Shown in pieces: positions 25,401-37,767 of a stretch of DNA of 64,000 nucleotides. Made by a program: the position numbers and the translations under genes. The stretch is from Phylloscopus collybita (lineage: Eukaryota > Chordata > Aves > Passeriformes > Phylloscopidae), in the NCBI GenBank assembly GCA_027886175.1, contig JAJNNQ010000004.1, positions 16,907,501 to 16,971,500 of the forward strand, in the 5' to 3' direction. The stretch's first letter is position 1. Each line of letters starts with the position of its first letter. The notes beneath the pieces were generated by a model that was not told where the DNA came from, made no database searches, and worked only from the letters and a program-made list of their open reading frames with translations.

Positions 25401-27450
25401 GCAGGCTTATGTGCCTTGTAAACCCTAGGGCTTACATCTTTGTAATCTGTCTTTCAGAGAAAAAAGATCAATCTGTTTTCAAACAGATGGCAGAAAGAAC
25501 CGAACACCAGGAACAATATCCAGCAAACACCTGTTAATCCTTCCTGAGCACCACTGCTTGGCAGTACACCTTTCTGTCCTGGAGGACAAGGGCTACCTTA
25601 AAAGAAGATGTGCAAATATTTTGCACTGTCCTACAAAAGCTGGAGCTTTTAAAGCATATAAGCAAGATCAAAGAAGTTGTACACAGCAGGAAAATTTTGT
25701 AGATAGATACCAGTGGGCAAAAAAAACTGAATATGAAACAGTCTGAGCAGTGACTTTTCCCCAAACACTCAGATACTACTGAAGAAAAAGCATTCAATAA
25801 CTTTACGTAAGTGTTCCATGAAAATTCTGGCCTCTCGCAATCTTGGTGCTCACTGAGGTCTGGGTAAAGCCTCTTCAGTTTCTTTAGCTTTCAGGTCAGA
25901 ACATTTGAAAGAGAACAAGAAGTAGAGACAAATGTACTATCACAGAAAGTTAACTGCTTATGCAATCAAAAAGAAACAGTAACGCACATTACTGCAGCGC
26001 TGACTTGAAGGAAAATGCACTGTAGTGAAAATTCTTCAGCATTGTTTCCAAAAGCATCCTCAGCCCTGAGAGAGCAGGATACAGAAGAAGGAGAGTGAGG
26101 GAAAAACCTTGAGGGAGCTCAGGGAGAGCAGACTGAGCTCCAAGTTAGACTGAGCTCCTCATCTTTTCCAGATAATCCAGGACAGGAGGACCTGCTGGAC
26201 TCTGGTGAACTTTGCTGTTTATTTTTGTGCCCTCAGAGGCAGCAGCTCCTGGAGGCCAAGACTGCTGATGGGATGAAGAGCAGAGTAAGTTGTGGGCTGA
26301 GCTAACCCTGGGACTGGAAACTGTGGGCAATTACCTGTCTGAGCTAATTACCCCTGAGGTGAGCACTTCCAGCGCACAGGCATGGCACAGGGGATCTCTG
26401 CTGCTCTGAGCAGACTTGCCTTGGTCCTCCTGCACCTGATACCCTGGGCAAGGGAACAACTCTCTAGTGGCAGCTGGGAAGTTTAACTCCTCCTCGCTTA
26501 CAGGCTCAGCCTAACTTAGAGAATCATGAAGATTTGTCATGATCCCAGCCCAAAGGCACTCTGTTTGAACACTAAAGACATTACCACTGATAAAGGTTTG
26601 TGCAATAATTATGACGGGCCATGTAGCTGAGTAAGATACAAAGAAAAACCTTCATTATTAATAAAGAACTACGTCTCCTTATTTAAAATGGGGACAGATT
26701 GAAGAACAGAGTCTGATGCTTTCTCAAGAGAGTCATGGGATGGAAAAGCAGCAAGACAAAGGCGTTCCCCCATACAAGGAACACTCTTTGAAGATCTCAG
26801 AGTCCTTTAAAGATGAGATGAGAATATCAGGGTGACTCATTTGGTCTAAATGTCCTACTTCAGCTATGCTAAGTGCCAGATACTGTCTCCACAGTGAATA
26901 TTTACTTTGAGATTAGAACAAAATAGCAAAAGGCACAGATAAAAGATTTCTCTCAAAGGGTACACAGGTAAGGTGAGAGACAGCACTTCTTTTTGGGTTG
27001 CTATGACCTGTTCAGGGTTAAGGCCAGGCCCAGTTTGAGAATTAAAAATCACTATCTTGAAATAAAAGGTCTACAACTGCTCCTAATGCCATTACTTACT
27101 CAGACTTCCCTGAAGCTACAGAGTACAGATTTGGCTTACAATTACACTACTCACATTTGCAGCTGCACTTTTGGATTTTACCACCTGGAAAACCCAGTTC
27201 AACAAACCACTTCATTCTTAGCTAGCTTCATTACTGACGCTTTATCTTCATCTCCTCCAGCCACATTATTCCTGGATCTGAGTCTGACACACAGACCAAG
27301 GTCTGCACACTGTTTCCTGGACTGAGTGTTGTGCGCACACACAGTGAGAAGGATCTCCTCAAACCCTTCCAAAGACAATAGGTAAGTACCTAGTGCTCAG
27401 GTGTTTCAGTAGCCAGTGTTACTGCTACTCATCCTGATGAGATCTCCAAG
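22490..27450. other. Non-coding DNA
   Basis: No gene is supported. Poly-A and T runs occur near 22590-22680. GC-rich patches lie at 23000-23120 and 24240-24560. The latter is open in three minus-strand frames at once, which argues for low stop density, not a gene. 25530-25800 carries modest open frames on both strands without motifs or splice borders I would trust. Confidence 0.65.

Positions 27451-27501
<51 letters not shown>
27451..27501. repeat. (TGA)17 microsatellite
   Basis: Fifty-one uninterrupted bases of TGA trinucleotide repeat. Read on the minus strand it is TCA. All 17 units are perfect, so the locus is probably length-polymorphic. It lies outside any supported coding sequence. 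Confidence 0.97.
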
Positions 27502-29360
27502 GCCTTCTCTTCCCTCTTTATAATGGGAAACATTAAATTTCTCTGCTGCTCAAGAGACTCCTATGATGACTTGCATGTTCAATCATGAATCATTGTGGCA
27601 ATAAGGACCACACGAACTGCTGAGGGAGTAAGATAAGAAGAAATCAAAGTAAACCATACAAGGGGGTTCTGATCTCATTTGCAGACAAGTAAATATTGAG
27701 TAAATCTTGGATTTTGGTGGAATTACTCTGGATTTGCACTGTCTGAGCCTGAACCCGAGCCAGGCCCAGCCTGTGTTCAGGTAAGCTCATTAAATACTTC
27801 CCAACCCCTGTGACTCTGCTGGGAGCACTCATGTTTAAAGTTAATCTCGTGCTTAAAGGCTTTGGAGGATCAGGGCAGGAGGGTTCAGCCACGCCCAGGA
27901 CTGAGCTGTTCTGCTGGGTGTACTGAGCTTCTGAAGTGCAGTGTCACCACTGCCTCCCAGCCCCCTGAAACAGGAGGTTATCAGCTAATCACTCAAATCA
28001 AAGATAGTTTCTCGTTGGGGGGAAAAGCCATTCTCCTGGTGGCAGCTGCAGACCTTTACCTTTTGGTCTCTGTCCCTCCCTTCAGATCATCCTTCACTGC
28101 AGATACGGGCCACAGCTGCAGCAACTCCACCTGGACCCAGACAGGCAGGATCTATGGGTTTACCTTCATTTGGTACTGGAGAAGGCTTAGGCACTGCTCA
28201 GCTGCTTCTTGCCAGTGCCAGAACCAGAACCAGGTGAGGTGAAAGCTCCACATTCCCCACAGGAGGGCCTGAGAGGTGCAGGAAAAAGCAGAATCAAGAA
28301 GAAGGCTCTGCTGAGGGAAAGGGCAACGAGGAAGGCACAGAGGGCTGCAGGGGCCAACATCACCCAAGAGCAGACTGCCTGTCTTCCCTGAGATGAGCAG
28401 CTCCAGGACAGACAGCTCAGCTGCAGCAGGAAAGGATTAAATGGCAAGAGCAAAGGGGAAACCAAGTCTTTGCTTTCCACTCCACTGAAATGAGAAGACA
28501 TGAGGAAAAACGTTTCATAAAATGTGGTTAGCTCAGTACCACCGGGCCATCACCTGGGTGAGGTTTCAGTGAGACCATGGGGTGAGCACAGCAGCTGGGC
28601 CAGGCTCAGCCCCAGCTCAGGACAGCACAGCACAGATGCTGAACCTCCTCACGGGTGTCCCACTGCCACAAGAACATTGTGCCTGTTCCATGGGGCTCAT
28701 CCTTAGTATCCCTCACTGGAAAACAGAGCCATTTTTAGTTCTGAAAAATAGGTAAAGTTTAAAAACCTCTCACAATTCTCTGATTTCAAACACAGTTCTC
28801 CCCCCCCTTCTTCTTTCCTCTTCTCCTCTAAAATGCAGAAATATACATGCATTAACATAATTAAAGGAGTGAGCAGGACTAATAGGACTGATTTAGTCTA
28901 GAAGAAAAGGATGTAATTAGAGTGCCAAGTAACAGTGCTATCAGTGGAGCGCCAAAGGGACGTTCTGTGTTACAGCAGAAAGGCTCCACAACCCTGCTGG
29001 TGACAGAAGTGCCTGAGCACAGGGAGCAGGTGGAAGAGGCAGCCTCAGCCTGCACACAATGTGCTTAAACATCCCACCTCTGCCTCAGCCCCCAGGCCTG
29101 GCTCTGCCCCTCACTCCACTGCTAGGGATGCAGAGAACAAGGCATTGTCAAGGGCAACCACAAAGCTGCTTGTTTCACATTAGCTTCCTTAACATTTTCT
29201 ATCTAATCAGATTTCCTGTTGGTTGAGGAAAGCTGCCTTTCCTCATTACCAGCTGCTATCCCAGATTCCCCTCTCCCTGTTCCCAATACGTATTTTGCCA
29301 TGCTTGTCTGCTTTTCTTGTAAAAAGGTTATGTATGCCTGGAGGGAGACTAAATGTTACC
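27502..29360. other. Non-coding DNA
   Basis: No gene is supported. A pyrimidine-only tract with a C run lies at about 28796-28829. CT/CA-rich patches occur at 28040-28330 and 28990-29120. No CR1 end or RNA gene was recognised. Confidence 0.65.
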
Positions 29361-29399
29361 AAAAAAAAAAAAAAAAAAAAAAGAAGAAGAAAAAAAAAA
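29361..29399. repeat. A-rich purine tract
   Basis: Twenty-two A followed by GAAGAAGA-type interruptions and a further ten A; 39 bases of uninterrupted purine. The sequence before it shows no polyadenylation signal at the right distance and no recognisable gene body, so a processed pseudogene is not claimed. Confidence 0.9.
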
Positions 29400-32300
29400 T
29401 CCCACATGAAAACAGAACTATGGGCAAGTGTCCAAGACTCTTGACTGTGACTAACCAATGGGTGTTTTTTAAAAACATTTCTCTCATTTTATTCCCTTCC
29501 CTGAATGTACTAATACAACTCAAATTAGTTTTCCAGGAGCTGACTCCTTTTTATGTAACCATGTTTTATAGAGATAGCAGCAGCAGCTTATGTTTAAACT
29601 ATTTAAGAGAACAAATAGCTGCAAAATGTACTTCAGATGGCCCTTCTCCTGTTAGCAGTGTATTCCTGGCTTGAGGGGAGCTACAGAAACACTCTGTATT
29701 TTGCCTCAGTGTAATGCAACTGTAAATAATGCCCAATGCCCACAGGACCAGCATCCAGGTAAGGATGTCAGCTCTGCTTGTTTTACTGCCTTTGAGAGAC
29801 CCGTGACATTGTCAGCTGTGGAATGACTTTGACAAAACAAAGCTGGAAAGATGCAGAACAAAGTAGCAGTTCAGTTTTTACCACAGTCCCGAGCTCCCCA
29901 GAGCACCAGGGAGGGCCGCACCCACCTGAGCTGCAGCCCAGGCTGGCAGCATCACCCCCGGGGCATGGGACTCAGCTGGAAATTTCCACACCCAGGGAGT
30001 TCTCTTCGTTGTGATTTCCTGTTGTTCTCCTTCCTCCCACCCCTACCTCTGGCTGCAGCCACTGGGCCGAGGACCTTCTCTGTCTCCTCCAGGCTGGTTC
30101 CAAAGGAACTACCCTGGGCTTGTTTTCCTGAGGAGCATTTGAGGCATGTGTGTGTTGTGAATAAGGATGATGCCGCAAGCAGGCCAGTAGATGTGGGGAA
30201 GAGAACAAGAAACTAAGGCAGATTAATTCAGGAAGGATGGATCTCATTTTCTCATTCCCACTTCTGCTCCTAGAAATAGGCCCAAGATCTGAGAAATGAT
30301 GGACCACCAGGCTCAGACACCAGCATGACATGGTATTTAAGTCTTTCAGCAAACAGCAGAACATTCCCCAAACACCCCCACAGAAAGCCTGGAAAATCTT
30401 TTACCTGGTGTCATCCTACATGCCTAGGCAGTCCAAATCCTGAAGTGATAAATGAGGCTCCCCAAGCACTACCCCTGTATGAAAGCTGTTAAAAGGTGCA
30501 GAGAAATCCATCACCTGAACAAAAGAGTTGCAAAGTTAGAAACGTGGAGTTTACTCTGTGTTCCCATGCCACTATTCAGCAGATTAAAAAGGTGCATTTT
30601 CATACTCTCTGCAGAGTCTTCCAAGTCTGCAATTTTCCACAGAACTTCCATTATGACACTTTACTTGGAGAACTTTGGTAACAGCTTCTTAGTTGTTGTA
30701 CTTCCCAAAACCTTCGAAAATGTGTAATTTAGGTCACAGTAACAAGTTTAAACATTCCTTTTCCTTTATCCTAACAGCACAGCTGACCTGTTAACTGCTG
30801 GGCTCACACTGGGAGGGATTTCAGCCACTCCATTAACTTCAATGGACTGTGGCAGGGTTTGCATGGAAAGCACAGTGCAGATCACCTCACAATCAAAATT
30901 TTTCAAACTTCATGCCAACAAGCCACTGAGGATGACACACATCAGTCTTTCAATGGGTCTAACACCATGAATACCAAGCAATTCACAGATTCTGGAGAAC
31001 AAGATAAATGCAGCCCAGGCAATCTGAGCTACAACAGAGGCTAAAGGGATTCCTGATCAGTTATTCTTCCTCCCGTGTTAGAGACAACATCCTTCAGAAA
31101 AGCAGGCACAGAAATCACAAAATTGACACCCGTTGGAATTCCATCCCCTGAGGTGGTGGCAGGACCAGCCATGGCTTCTGGTGCCTGTCTAGGGGTGCAG
31201 TGCTCCCGGAGGAGAGCAGGGGGCCTAAACAAGGGAAGAGACATTCCTGCTTGTGCACGGCAATGAAAGATGACAAGCCTCCCTCTCAGAACCAAACATT
31301 TTCCCTGAGAATGGATACCAGTGCCAAATGCCAGGCAGGAAGGCGTAACACACCTGCTGCTTACGGAGAACCTCAGAGAAGCAGCTCTTGGCTTCAGGCA
31401 GCCCCACTGCCTGATGCTCCCCAGGCCCTCCCTCAGAGCCTGCACAGTGCAAGCCTTTCCCAGCAGATCCCAAATTCCCCAGCCATGTCCCCCGGAGACT
31501 CCGGTGAGAAAAGGCCCAGCATTGCTCTGCTTTCCTTGCTCCTCCTGGACAGGCCACTGGGCTGCCAGCTGGTGATTTATTCACTGAAATCATCAGCCCA
31601 GCTAAGAGCTAGTCTTCTGCAGGAATCCAGGTCCCAGTGTAGGTTCCACTGAAACAACCACAGGCTTCTGCTGGAGTTCCACACCGCACATGGGGAATTC
31701 AGAGCACAGCACGTCAGTCAGGGATGCCAGGTGTGGGGCCCACCTTCCATGCCCTGTGGCTACGGAATCCTCCTGGCTCCCCAAGCATCACGTGCTCAGC
31801 ACCCATCAGCTGCCATCATCTTCCTAGAGGAGCTTGACAGGAACAGCTCTGGGCTCAGAATTCACTCAGGAACAACACAGACCCTGACAGATGACAGGAA
31901 ATCCATGACGTCTGCTAAGCCAGAAGAGTGTTGTCAGATTCACCTGTCCTTCATGTTTACTGAGTCATGAAATCACAATTTCGATCAAGTCAGCCCCAGA
32001 ACTGAGAGGACAACTGGACTTTCTTCAAACCCCGATTTTAACATTTGGTTACATCAGCACTGAAACAAGAAACTTCTCCCCAGGCCTTAAACCAGCATGT
32101 GCATCAGAGCTGGTATTTCTGGTGAGCTGATAAATGCTATTTTAATAAAATACTTTTATTTTAAAAGACACAAATCTCCCAGAGGTGGTACAAAGAACAT
32201 CCATGCAAAATCTGGAGAATGTAACAGAAGAAAGCAATTGACTGAAATATTTTGGGCTAATAGTGACAGCTCAGCAACAGATGCCCATCATTACAGAGAT

Positions 32301-33199
32301 AATAATGCAAGTGATTTGTAATAAGAACTCCAACCTGCTCACTCTGCCATTCCTGTAGACTCGATTGTGGCAAAATGCAGCCCCGAATATTTCATCCTAA
32401 AACACTTCTACCAGCAGCAGCGTTATTTGTCTTGGCAGATACTGGAGCTTATGCAAAAAGTAGAAGGCTTACCATGTGGAATATGAAGCAGTAATGCAAA
32501 ACACATGAGGAACAATAGGAGAAAGTATTAAAAAATATAATTTAAAATAGCTTAATCTTATGTACAGTAGACGAACGAGATATACCTCATTGGCAATAAA
32601 TATCAGTAAACACAGCATGAGGAGAGACCATACCTTTGCTTTATCTGAAAAGGAAAACAATCTACTCATATTTTTTTCTGCTCTGCATGCATTTCATTTC
32701 CCAAAATGCAACCAGGCGTGCATTACATACAAACTTCATCCTGCTTCACCCCAGAACAGCTGCCATGAGCATTCTCTAGCACTATGCAGAAGCCTTATGG
32801 AGTGCAAGGTGCTGGGGACAAGCCGAATCTGAGTCTGAGTGCCAGACCTGGAGCAGAGTGCAGCTTCAGAAACGTTACTGCAAAGAACCGGCTGGGAATT
32901 GATGCCGTTTGAGTAGCAAGCAGCTTTTGGCAGCCAAAGAAAAGGGCAGTGTGTAATGATGAGAGCTGAAACAAACAAACTTTATTTGAGAAAAAGCAGC
33001 GTCATGTCTCTCCTGGAAGGACCCCGTGAGTGGCTCAGGTTACAGTGTCCTGTGGGAGCACCAGGCACTGACAGGCAAGCAAGGGGACACGAGTGCATCG
33101 CTCCCGCACCCACACAGGCTGGGGACACACAGCACACCCGGGGACATACATGGAGAAAGAAATAAAACAAACAGAACATGGATCCATAGTGCCACAAAC
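29400..33199. other. Non-coding DNA, intron-like near exon
   Basis: No gene is supported apart from the exon that follows. 31040-31600 is open in several frames on both strands. From about 32340 the sequence has scattered CpG and fewer low-complexity patches than elsewhere, consistent with lying close to a conserved exon. The first bases downstream of the exon on the minus strand (33199-33160) quickly turn T-rich, as in the start of an intron. Confidence 0.6.
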
Positions 33200-33367
33200 C
33201 TTCCGGCTCTGTGTTCTCTTTGAGGTGCACTTGCTTCAGTGGGCAGCAGAAGATTTCGTGACACTTAGCACGAAAAGGGGACTCTTTTTTCTTTAATTCC
33301 GCAGATTGGATGGAATCTTGCCGTAACATAATGTACTCCTGTGTGCCAGGGGGAGCGTCATCCATAA
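33200..33367 (-). CDS. Internal coding exon, gene not recognised
   Basis: Minus-strand segment with an AG acceptor (ACCACAG ending at 33368) and a donor AAG|GTTTGT (last exon base 33200). It is 168 nt long with phase 1 at both borders, so it can be skipped without changing frame. The split codons enclose 55 complete codons running from MDDAPPGTQEYIMLRQDS to KQVHLKENTEPE. Visible features: an acidic, proline-containing start, a Lys/Glu-rich middle (AELKKKESPFR), then KCHEIFCCP, whose cysteines could be palmitoylated if cytoplasmic or disulphide-bonded if extracellular. Coding support: protein-like composition, in-frame CpG codons kept in a CpG-poor region, and abrupt loss of protein character beyond both splice sites. 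I cannot name the protein family. The donor is acceptable but not ideal (T at +3 and +4), and the pyrimidine tract is mediocre. No partner exon is firmly visible in the window, so introns are long. Confidence 0.7.
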
Positions 33368-34611
33368 CTGTGGTCACCACATAACAAAATGAACTCAGGT
33401 TAGAGCTCGAGGAAAGCAATCCCAAGAATCAAATCAACTACATAACGTTAGGGAGGGGGAAAGACAGGAGGGGAAGAAAGGTTCATAGGAAGGAAAATAA
33501 ACTTTAAAGTGTATCTTAGTCATGGTGATAGAAGGGTGAGAAAAAAAACCATTTACTTTCATAAACAATGCTTCTCATAAACCTCAACACTTCATCCCAT
33601 TTCATGCAGCTTTGATAAACAGTAGAACAACACCCGCTCTGAAAAGCAACACTGTTCCCTCCTATATTTGCCTTATTCTTCCCTAGCACCTCTATCTATT
33701 CTGCATGCAGATCAGGAGAAAAGCAAACCAAACATGCTTTTATGGGCTGGCAACATCTGCACTGACAGCAGTGAGCAACCACTCCACAGCTGCAGGAAGT
33801 GCCACACCAGGTATCTGCTCCCCAAAGCACGGAGGACGTGCCTTTATCAGGAAGTAGAATTTCCCCCCTTCCCTCAGAGCAAGCATAATCCAGTGACATT
33901 GGACTCTATCATCATTTTCAACAGATACAGGAGTAAATGTACAAAGAGAAAGCACATTAATCCTTCTGATGGTTTTCTTGTAAAACAGCAACTAATTTTT
34001 GGAGCTGATCTTATAAATCAATACTGCCATTAATAACATAAAGGATACGCAGTCTGAAATGTTTCTGCATGGGGTCAGACTAAATGGCATTAAATGGCAA
34101 AAAGATAAAATACACAGCATAAAGAAAGTTCCAGCTACCTCAAAGTATTACATTACCAAAAAGAATTGAAACACTTTTCCACTATCTAAAAAAATGAAGC
34201 CTTAATAACAGAGATAGTGAGATTCCTTAGCTCATAGCTTTAGGCACAGATCATCTCACATAAGCAAAAATTAGCTGCTTTTTCACAAGACAGCCTCTAA
34301 CCACCAACTGTTATTTATAGCATAACACAGAGATATAAAACCATACCCCAAACCAAACTTGGATTCCCCAACCCTATGTGAAAAAACCCAAAAATTAAAA
34401 ACCAGAAATTTAAAAGAACCCCACAGAATCCAAGAATTTCAGTAATGCGAAATGTAACTACTGACAGGCTAGTCTAAAACATGCAGTAGTGTGCACTAGA
34501 TAAGTTTATCTGGATCTCAAACTGTTGGCCATTAATCCTAACAATTAACTACTTCCTAAATATCTGCCAACACATGGGCATCTTAAAAATCTGTCAGATT
34601 AAAACATGGAT
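33368..34611. other. Non-coding DNA, intron-like
   Basis: No gene is supported. This is AT-rich sequence upstream (on the minus strand) of the exon. 34080-34105 holds a short AAATGGCA direct repeat. No repeat family end was recognised. Confidence 0.65.
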
Positions 34612-34705
34612 CATTCTCATGTTTAAAACATTAAAACATGAGAATGCAATGGGGTAATATTTGTTTAAAGACTTCAAATAAATATTACCCCATTGCATTC
34701 TCATG
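34612..34705. repeat. Compound inverted repeat, three related arms
   Basis: Two nested hairpins share their middle arm. First, 34612-34624 (CATTCTCATGTTT) pairs perfectly with 34634-34646 across nine bases. Second, 34637-34662 pairs perfectly over 26 bases with 34680-34705, extended to 30 bases with one mismatch (34637-34666 against 34676-34705), across a nine-base loop AAAGACTTC. The word CATTCTCATG thus appears three times in alternating orientation. The arms are not simple sequence. A long perfect arm with a tiny loop is the expected product of replication template switching; function, if any, is unknown. Confidence 0.9.
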
Positions 34706-37700
34706 CACTGGGTTTTCTTCTCTGGTAGGAGTCATATCTGGGTGATGAATTCAACCTCTGTTGAATTTGTTCTGTTCACAGTGGGCAGTCACCCTCTCTC
34801 AAGATCTAATTAATCCACCAGAGAAATTTTGCACCTTGGCTGCTGTTGCTTCATTAGACTACACCCAGCATCAGTAATCCACACTAATTATCTATATAAA
34901 GTGTCAGTAAAAGGGATGCATGATCAAGTAGGAAAGCACAAGTAGTTAGAAAAGAGCAGCACGTCAATGGAGCACAAGGTCTGGGCTGCCATTTAATCCC
35001 ACCCTCAACAATCCCAGTTTTACTCTGGATGGGCAGGATGTTCTCAGGTAACACACTGAGAGCCCCAAGACCGAGGGGCAGCTGCTGGCAGTAATCACCA
35101 GGAGTCAACACCCAGGATAACCAAGGACCAACGGGTCCTGAAGGGTCAGTCCTCAAAAATGTACTGGTTTATGTCAGCTCAGAGCAGGCAGCACCTGCAA
35201 ACCAGCTGCAAGCACAGATCCCTTCTGTCAGGTACTTGGCAAGCAGCTGCCTGACATCTTTATGTAGGCCCCTGTGCCATCTCAGGCAAGCTGAGGGGGA
35301 AAAGGCACACCCAGTCCTTCACCACCACTGACACAGCCCATCATCACCTGCACACAGATGTATTTAAATGTGAATACACCCCAACAGGACCCCACCTTCA
35401 GGGATGAACATCCCAAAGTCAGCAGAAACACAGAAGGACAGCAGGTGACAATGAGTGCTGGTTCTCAGGGCCAGCACAGTCCTGACACCTGCAGCAAACC
35501 CCAAGCTCCACAGCACTACCACGGCCCTACTGCTGGAATGATGCATGGATAACTTAAGTGGTGTCAGTGTTCTGGAGGAACAGCTAAAACCCTTTTTTGC
35601 CATGATGAATGGCCTCAAGTCAGACTGAGAATTTATTACAAAATGAGCGAACACCTCCTGACCCTGCTGTGTCCTTGTCCCTGCTGTGATGACAGACAGA
35701 GCCCCTCCTGGAGCTGCTGAAATCACAGCTGCAGGACCTACAGTGTGGGCACCAAGAACCTCCCACAGGCAAGTTCCAACTGCATGGAAGCTAATGTAAA
35801 AAGCTTTAAAAACGTGGTGGCAGCCATCTCTGACAACTGAAGATCATCACTGCATGACCACGGAAGAATCATGATCAAACACCTAAGAGGAAGCACTTTG
35901 GAACAGGGAGAGCTATCACCAGGCACCTGCCATGGCTTTGCCAGTGGGATAAAACCCACACTCATGCAAGAATGACACGTACACCAGAGCAGGAGAGAAA
36001 GGGTAAGTTTTAGGGATCTAACAGAACTCTGAAGCAGTGTTTAGCTGACAGGCTGTGCCATGTACAGCAGAGGACATGGTTTGCCTCAGCTGTTCCCCCA
36101 AGTGCAGACTCTGCCCACAGCCCCTGTGCAGTGCCCTCGTCCCCAGCCCAGCTGGCAGGGTCAGCAGCAGCCCCCCACCCACCCAGGAGCCCGGCACGGG
36201 GCTGTCCCCAAGGGCAGACAGGAGGAACCTGTGTGGGGCACACCTGCATCTGTGCGAAATGGATTGACAGAGGATTCCCAAAGCCTGAGAGAAGGCTCAC
36301 ACAGCCTTGTGCATCTGTGTGCAAACTCTGAGATCAGAAAGGCCATGGGACAGGACAGACATTGCTGAGACAGAAATGGAACTGGGAACAAGTTTCAAAC
36401 AATGGCCTTGCAAATAGACCAGACACTTTGGAGAAACAGAACTATGAAAGGTGCATTGCAGTAGGACCCATGAGGGGTGATTTTAGATGATTGGCTTTAG
36501 GGCATCAACAGCATTGTGTGGCAAAGGCTGATAGGCCAAGAAACTCTTATAATGGATTGGACTCAGGAAATAGTTTGGCTTCTGATTGTGATGGTGTGAA
36601 ATACAACAGCTGTACCATCTCACCCTTCATAGGAGACTGAAAATGGGATAAAAGTTTTTAAAATGCCTCTCAGCAGCCCCCTCTCTGGGTCAGAAAAAGG
36701 CATAATCCAACATGCATTTCCCTAGCGCCCTCCTGAAGGCACAGGTGGGACCATCCTGCCAGCCTCCAACGTTCAGCTCTGTTTCTGCTCTGTATTTCAG
36801 CAGCTAATCTTTTTTTCCTTTTCATCCTAATGCACTCCCCATCCCCATGGGCAGAACACATTGGTGCTCTACATTCTCATCTTCCTACGAATAAAACAGG
36901 GAAAAGACTATAAATGTCATGGACACAGGTCATGAATATACTGCTGAAGAACTTGTATATTCTCAGATGAAAGTGGTAAATAAACACTACAAAGCTTTAA
37001 AAAAAGGAATCCTTTTTTTTTCCCTTCACAATTTGAAGGAGACCAAACCCACAGCAACTGTGTATACGAGAAGAATTTGCTTAGCAGTAAATATAAAATA
37101 GCTGCAGTAACTATTATGTTTCCTAATCAAAACATTCAGCTTGCTAAATATCACCCTGTAGCACATTCTTTAGCTCAAATAAAATAATAATAATTACATT
37201 AATAAAAACTTGCCGTCAACAAGCCAGTAGGAAAAAAATTTCTTCTTCCTATAAGCTTACTGAGAGAAAGTGATCTTTAGGATGGCTGCTGGCACCAGGA
37301 TGTTTTTCAAGATAAATTCAAACATGTTTACTTTATATAAATGCACCAGCTAAACACTCTGCTGGTTTGTGTCTTTCTTTTATGTCCAACTGCATTTCAG
37401 TCCCATCCAGAATTGCCAGAAACCATAACATCAACCCTGTCCATAGGCCTTGGCTCGGGTTCCAGCTGAATAATCTTTGATGTAATTCAGAGTTTAATAA
37501 AGCTGTAAGGAAATATCTTTCCCCCTGGTTTTACACAGAGAGGCTTCAGCTCTGCTAGCTATAGGCTGTAGCAGCCATAGGATAAATAAAATTCAGGCAA
37601 AACAAATCCTCCTGTTCCTGTTGGACTATTGTTCTTGTATGTACGACACAATTTAACACAAAAACATTATACTTCCGTGGATCCGTTCACTCCTTGAATG

Positions 37701-37730
37701 AACTTTCCAGGTCATTACCTGAAACATGAA
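34706..37730. other. Non-coding DNA
   Basis: No gene is supported. 36010-36330 is GC-rich and open in five overlapping frames on both strands. 36990-37220 is AT-rich with a T9-type run. No CR1 end was seen. Confidence 0.65.
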
Positions 37731-37767
37731 TTTTCCTCAGTTAGTTTTCCTCAGTTAGTTTCCTCAG
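37731..37767. repeat. 14-bp tandem repeat, about 2.6 copies
   Basis: The unit TTTTCCTCAGTTAG occurs at 37731-37744 and 37745-37758, followed by a partial third copy that has lost one T (TTTCCTCAGT). Each copy resembles a splice acceptor (pyrimidines then CAG on the plus strand), but no open frame follows. Confidence 0.9.

Noticed and set aside
37731..37767. Series of splice acceptors (TTTTCCTCAG repeated)
   Set aside because: It is a 14-bp tandem repeat with no open frame following on the plus strand.
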